Origin: Rhodobacter sp. SGA-6-6
GTDB taxonomy: Bacteria; Pseudomonadota; Alphaproteobacteria; Rhodobacterales; Rhodobacteraceae
Assembly: GCF_011043545.1 (NCBI RefSeq)
Contig: NZ_JAAKGP010000002.1
Span: forward strand, 62,001 to 126,000
Length of the DNA stretch: 64,000 bases
Direction of reading: 5' to 3'
The notes beneath the pieces are model-generated. The model was not told where the DNA came from. It saw only the letters and a list, made by a program, of their open reading frames with translations, and made no database searches. The translations under genes were made by a program, and so were the position numbers. Positions 61,636 through 64,000 of this stretch are shown piece after piece (positions within the stretch are counted from its first letter, which is position 1; every line of letters starts with the position of its first letter).

Positions 61636-62067
61636 TCAAACCACCCCGCGCGCCTTCAGCAGCGCCTGTTCGTCGCCCGACATCCAGCCGAAGACCTTCG
61701 GCTCCCCATTCAGCACCTGCACGAGGTAATGGACCTCGAAGTCGATCTCCGTCTCCGGCAGGTCGTCGCGGGCATAGACCGCGGTCCAGGCGACATGGGC
61801 CAGACAGTGCCAGTCGTCGATGCAGGCGACATGCAGGTGTCGGATGCGCATCTCTCGGGTGCCGATGCTGCGGTAATATTCGTAGCCGGCCCGCATCGCC
61901 TTCAGGAACTCCGCGTCGTTCTTGCCGGTGGCGATGCCGGCCGGGGTGGCGGCGATGAACTCGGGGGCGTAGAGCGCGGCGGCTTCCTCCGGGTCCGGCT
62001 CGCCGGCCAGCGACCGGGCGAAGAAGCCGGCGTAGCGCTCGAACAACTGTCTGACGGCCTGTTCCAT
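61636..62067 (-). CDS. NTF2-like (SnoaL fold) protein
   Basis: A 143-residue protein of the NTF2-like superfamily (alpha+beta barrel), beginning M-E-Q-A-V-R-Q-L-F-E-R-Y-A-G-F-F. Typical elements are A-A-L-Y-A-P-E-F-I-A and a W-T-A-V-Y strand. The start at 62067 has a strong AGGAGGAG ribosome site, which excludes the longer open frame. No function can be assigned. It is flanked by the F variant downstream and copy E of the four-hairpin element upstream. Confidence 0.8.
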   Translation of the reverse strand: MEQAVRQLFERYAGFFARSLAGEPDPEEAAALYAPEFIAATPAGIATGKNDAEFLKAMRAGYEYYRSIGTREMRIRHLHVACIDDWHCLAHVAWTAVYARDDLPETEIDFEVHYLVQVLNGEPKVFGWMSGDEQALLKARGVV

Positions 62068-62155
62068 GGCTCCTCCTGTATCCGGGGCATCGGGGGATAT
62101 GGGGGTTCCGGGCATTGGAGGCTAGGGAGGGTCGACATCTGCGGCGGGTGCCGGC

Positions 62156-62367
62156 CGGGCGGGACAAGGCGAGGCACTGCCTCGCCCCCGCCCGTGCGCG
62201 GCGGGTGCCCCGGAGACGGTGACCGTGAGAGACCACATAGGCCAGCGCCTGCCCGGGCGGGCGAGAAGCGCCCGCCGAGGGGCGGGCGGGCGCTGGCCGG
62301 GTGCTTTGGGCACCCGGCCAGACAGGGGGAACCGTCGTGCTGTGGCGAAGGCGATGGCCTTCGCCAA
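62156..62367 (+). repeat. Four-hairpin dispersed element, copy E
   Basis: A 212-bp copy in the divergent gap between the NTF2-like and aminotransferase genes. H3 (62295-62319) has arms GGCCGGGTGC and GCACCCGGCC, a compensated change from the GGCCGGGCC/GGCCCGGCC of copies A, B and D. The outer H2 stem has a T-G wobble at a different position from copy A. H4 has the loop changed but the arms kept. Confidence 0.92.
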
Positions 62368-62471
62368 GATCGCCGGAACTCCCGCCCGCGCCTCCCCTCT
62401 CGCCCCTTGCAATTTGATCAAATCCTGCGGCATAGTGCGCGCCATCATCCCCAGCCGCGAGAGCCGGACAG

Positions 62472-63845
62472 ATGCCCGCCGAGACCATAGCCGGGGTCCG
62501 CCAGAACCGTCTTCAGGCCTTCGCCGCGCGCGAGGCCGCCGCCTATGCCAGGGCCCGGCCCAAGGCCGCCGCCGCACTGGCGAAGGGGGCGGGCAATTTC
62601 CTCTCCGGCGTGCCGATGCACTGGATGGCCGACTGGCCGATGCCGCATCTGCCGCTGGTCGCCAAGGCCCATGGCTCAAGGATCGAGGACATCGACGGCA
62701 ACAGGCTGGACGATTTCTGCCTCGGCGACACCGGCAGCATGTTCGGCCACTCCCCTGCCCCGGTGGCGAAGGCCATCCGCCACCAGGCCCGCCGCGGCCT
62801 GACCTACATGCTGCCGACCGAGGCCGCGCTGGACGCGGGCCAGCTGCTGACCGACCGCTTCGGCAGGTTCCGCTGGCAGATCGCCACCACCGCCACCGAC
62901 GCCAACCGCTTCGCCCTGCGCGTCGCCCGCGCCGTCACCGGCCGGCCCAAGGTGCTGGTGTTCAACGGCTGCTACCACGGCACCGTCGACGAGACCATGG
63001 TGACGCTTCAGAACGGCCGCACCGTCAACCGCCCCGGCCTTCTGGGCCAGTTCGCCGACCTGACCGGCAGCGCCGCCTGCGTCGAGTTCAACGACCTCGC
63101 CGCGGTCGAGGCCGCGCTGGCCACCGGCGAGATCGCCGCCATCCTGACCGAGCCGGTGATGACCAATTCCTGCATGGTCCTGCCCGAGGCCGGCTTCCAC
63201 GACGGCCTCCGCCAGCTCAGCCGCCGCCATGGCGCGCTGCTGATCATCGACGAGACCCATACCATCTCGTCCGGCCTCGGCGGCTATACAAGCGTCCATT
63301 CGCTGTCCCCCGACATGTTCGTCGTCGGCAAATGCGTGGCCGGCGGGATGCCCACCGCGGTCTGGGGCATGACAGACGAGATCGCGCAGCGATACGAGGA
63401 GGTGAACGCCGGCCGCCCCTCGGGCCATTCCGGCATGGGCACCACGCTTTCGGCCAACCCGATGCAATTCGCCTGCCTGGTCGCCACCCTCTCCGAGGTG
63501 ATGACGGAAGACGCCTATGCCCATATGGAAAAGGGCGCCGAGCGGCTGAGCCATGGCCTCGCCAAGGCGATCAAGGCCCATGGCGCCCCCTGGCACGTCG
63601 TCCGCGTCGGCGCGCGGGTGGAGTTCATCTGCGCCCCCGGCCCCCTGCGCAACGGCACCGAGGCCGGCTTCGCCCACCAGCCGCAGCTGGAGGCGGCGCT
63701 CCACACCGGGCTGATCAACCGCGGCAGCCTGATCGCGCCCTTCCACAACATGATGCTGGTCAGCCCGGCAACGAAGAAGGCCCAGATCGACCGCCTGATC
63801 GCCGGCTTCGACTCCCTCCTGACCGACCTTTTCGCGAAAGCCTGA
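62472..63845 (+). CDS. Class III aminotransferase
   Basis: A 457-residue fold-type I PLP enzyme close to the glutamate-1-semialdehyde aminomutase branch. Features are N-G-C-Y-H-G-T-V-D-E-T (cofactor phosphate and ring), the Asp in I-I-D-E-T-H-T, and the PLP Lys in V-V-G-K-C-V-A-G-G-M-P. Its stop is one base before the start of a glutamine synthetase-like gene, so the two form an operon. The pair suggests use of an amine or omega-amino acid as nitrogen source; the substrate is not known. Confidence 0.85.
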   Translation: MPAETIAGVRQNRLQAFAAREAAAYARARPKAAAALAKGAGNFLSGVPMHWMADWPMPHLPLVAKAHGSRIEDIDGNRLDDFCLGDTGSMFGHSPAPVAKAIRHQARRGLTYMLPTEAALDAGQLLTDRFGRFRWQIATTATDANRFALRVARAVTGRPKVLVFNGCYHGTVDETMVTLQNGRTVNRPGLLGQFADLTGSAACVEFNDLAAVEAALATGEIAAILTEPVMTNSCMVLPEAGFHDGLRQLSRRHGALLIIDETHTISSGLGGYTSVHSLSPDMFVVGKCVAGGMPTAVWGMTDEIAQRYEEVNAGRPSGHSGMGTTLSANPMQFACLVATLSEVMTEDAYAHMEKGAERLSHGLAKAIKAHGAPWHVVRVGARVEFICAPGPLRNGTEAGFAHQPQLEAALHTGLINRGSLIAPFHNMMLVSPATKKAQIDRLIAGFDSLLTDLFAKA

Positions 63846-63846
63846 C

Positions 63847-64000
63847 ATGACCGAGACCAGCCCCTCCGGCTCCACCCCCGCCGAGGCCGAAGCCTTCCTT
63901 GCCGCCCACCCGGACATCGAGGCCTTCGACATCGTGCTGCACGACGCCAACGGCATCGGCCGCGGCAAGATCATCCGCCGGCACGAGCTGCTGTCCTTCT
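63847..64000 (+). CDS. Glutamine synthetase family protein, N-terminal part
   Basis: Only the first 51 codons are inside the window. The sequence (F-L-A-A-H-P-D-I-E-A-F-D-I-V-L-H-D-A-N-G-I-G-R-G-K-I-I) matches the beta-grasp N terminus of the glutamine synthetase superfamily, in particular the gamma-glutamylpolyamine synthetase (PuuA-like) branch. It starts at the ATG one base after the aminotransferase stop. The catalytic domain lies beyond the window end. Confidence 0.78.
   Translation, partial: MTETSPSGSTPAEAEAFLAAHPDIEAFDIVLHDANGIGRGKIIRRHELLSF

Overview
The window is chromosomal DNA from a high-GC alphaproteobacterium, most likely Rhodobacteraceae/Paracoccaceae. The reasons are the very GC-rich codon use, the order ybgC-tolQRAB-pal-cpoB-tilS-ftsH, ruvCAB next to the tol cluster, a DUF1127 small protein, methylotroph-type serine-cycle genes (sga, mtkAB, mcl), and typical short intergenic palindromes. 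Assignment to a genus is not possible from this sequence alone. No phage, transposase, CRISPR array or rRNA operon was seen. One tRNA (Ser-GCU) is present.

Layout. 0.2-2.5 kb: MOSC protein, trans-aconitate methyltransferase, CorA. 2.9-12.5 kb: ftsH, tilS and the Tol-Pal envelope cluster, all on the minus strand. 12.5-19 kb: a PAS/partial chemoreceptor protein, ruvCAB (with a near-consensus LexA box), DUF1127, prmA, msrA. 19.3-27.3 kb: glyoxylate/hydroxypyruvate metabolism. A minus-strand operon sga-mtkA-mtkB-hprA diverges from a LuxR-type regulator and malyl-CoA lyase across a cluster of TACCCA/TGGGTA operator half-sites. 27.5-31.3 kb: sulfate ABC transporter cysA-sbp-cysT-cysW with overlapping genes. 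32.3-36.5 kb: a FepA-type catecholate siderophore receptor, an exported esterase and an orphan OmpR-type regulator. 36.6-44.6 kb: a branched-chain-type ABC importer in one operon with a short-chain dehydrogenase and kynureninase, divergent from a GntR regulator. 44.7-56 kb: a second catabolic island with an NMT1-type ABC importer, LigB-type extradiol dioxygenase, FAH-family hydrolase, flavin reductase, two SDRs, a DapA-family aldolase, a D-aminoacylase-type amidohydrolase and a GntR regulator. Two distant promoter regions there share a GGTATACC palindrome. 56.6-64 kb: tRNA-Ser, ychF, trpA, lactate dehydrogenase, a class-III aminotransferase and the start of a glutamine synthetase-like gene.

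The most unusual structure is not a gene. Five intergenic regions carry a 207-213 bp element made of four consecutive hairpins, and a sixth carries an expanded derivative. Lengths are nearly constant, contexts are unrelated (between convergent, divergent and co-directional genes), and stem differences are compensatory or are G-U wobbles readable on only one strand. The element therefore looks like a dispersed, structure-conserved repeat that may be an RNA. Separate small palindrome pairs bracket trpA.

Several regulators and enzymes depart from family norms at key residues: a LuxR-type receiver without the conserved Lys, an OmpR-type receiver lacking one acidic-pocket Asp, and three SDRs without the catalytic Tyr. 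These are reported separately.
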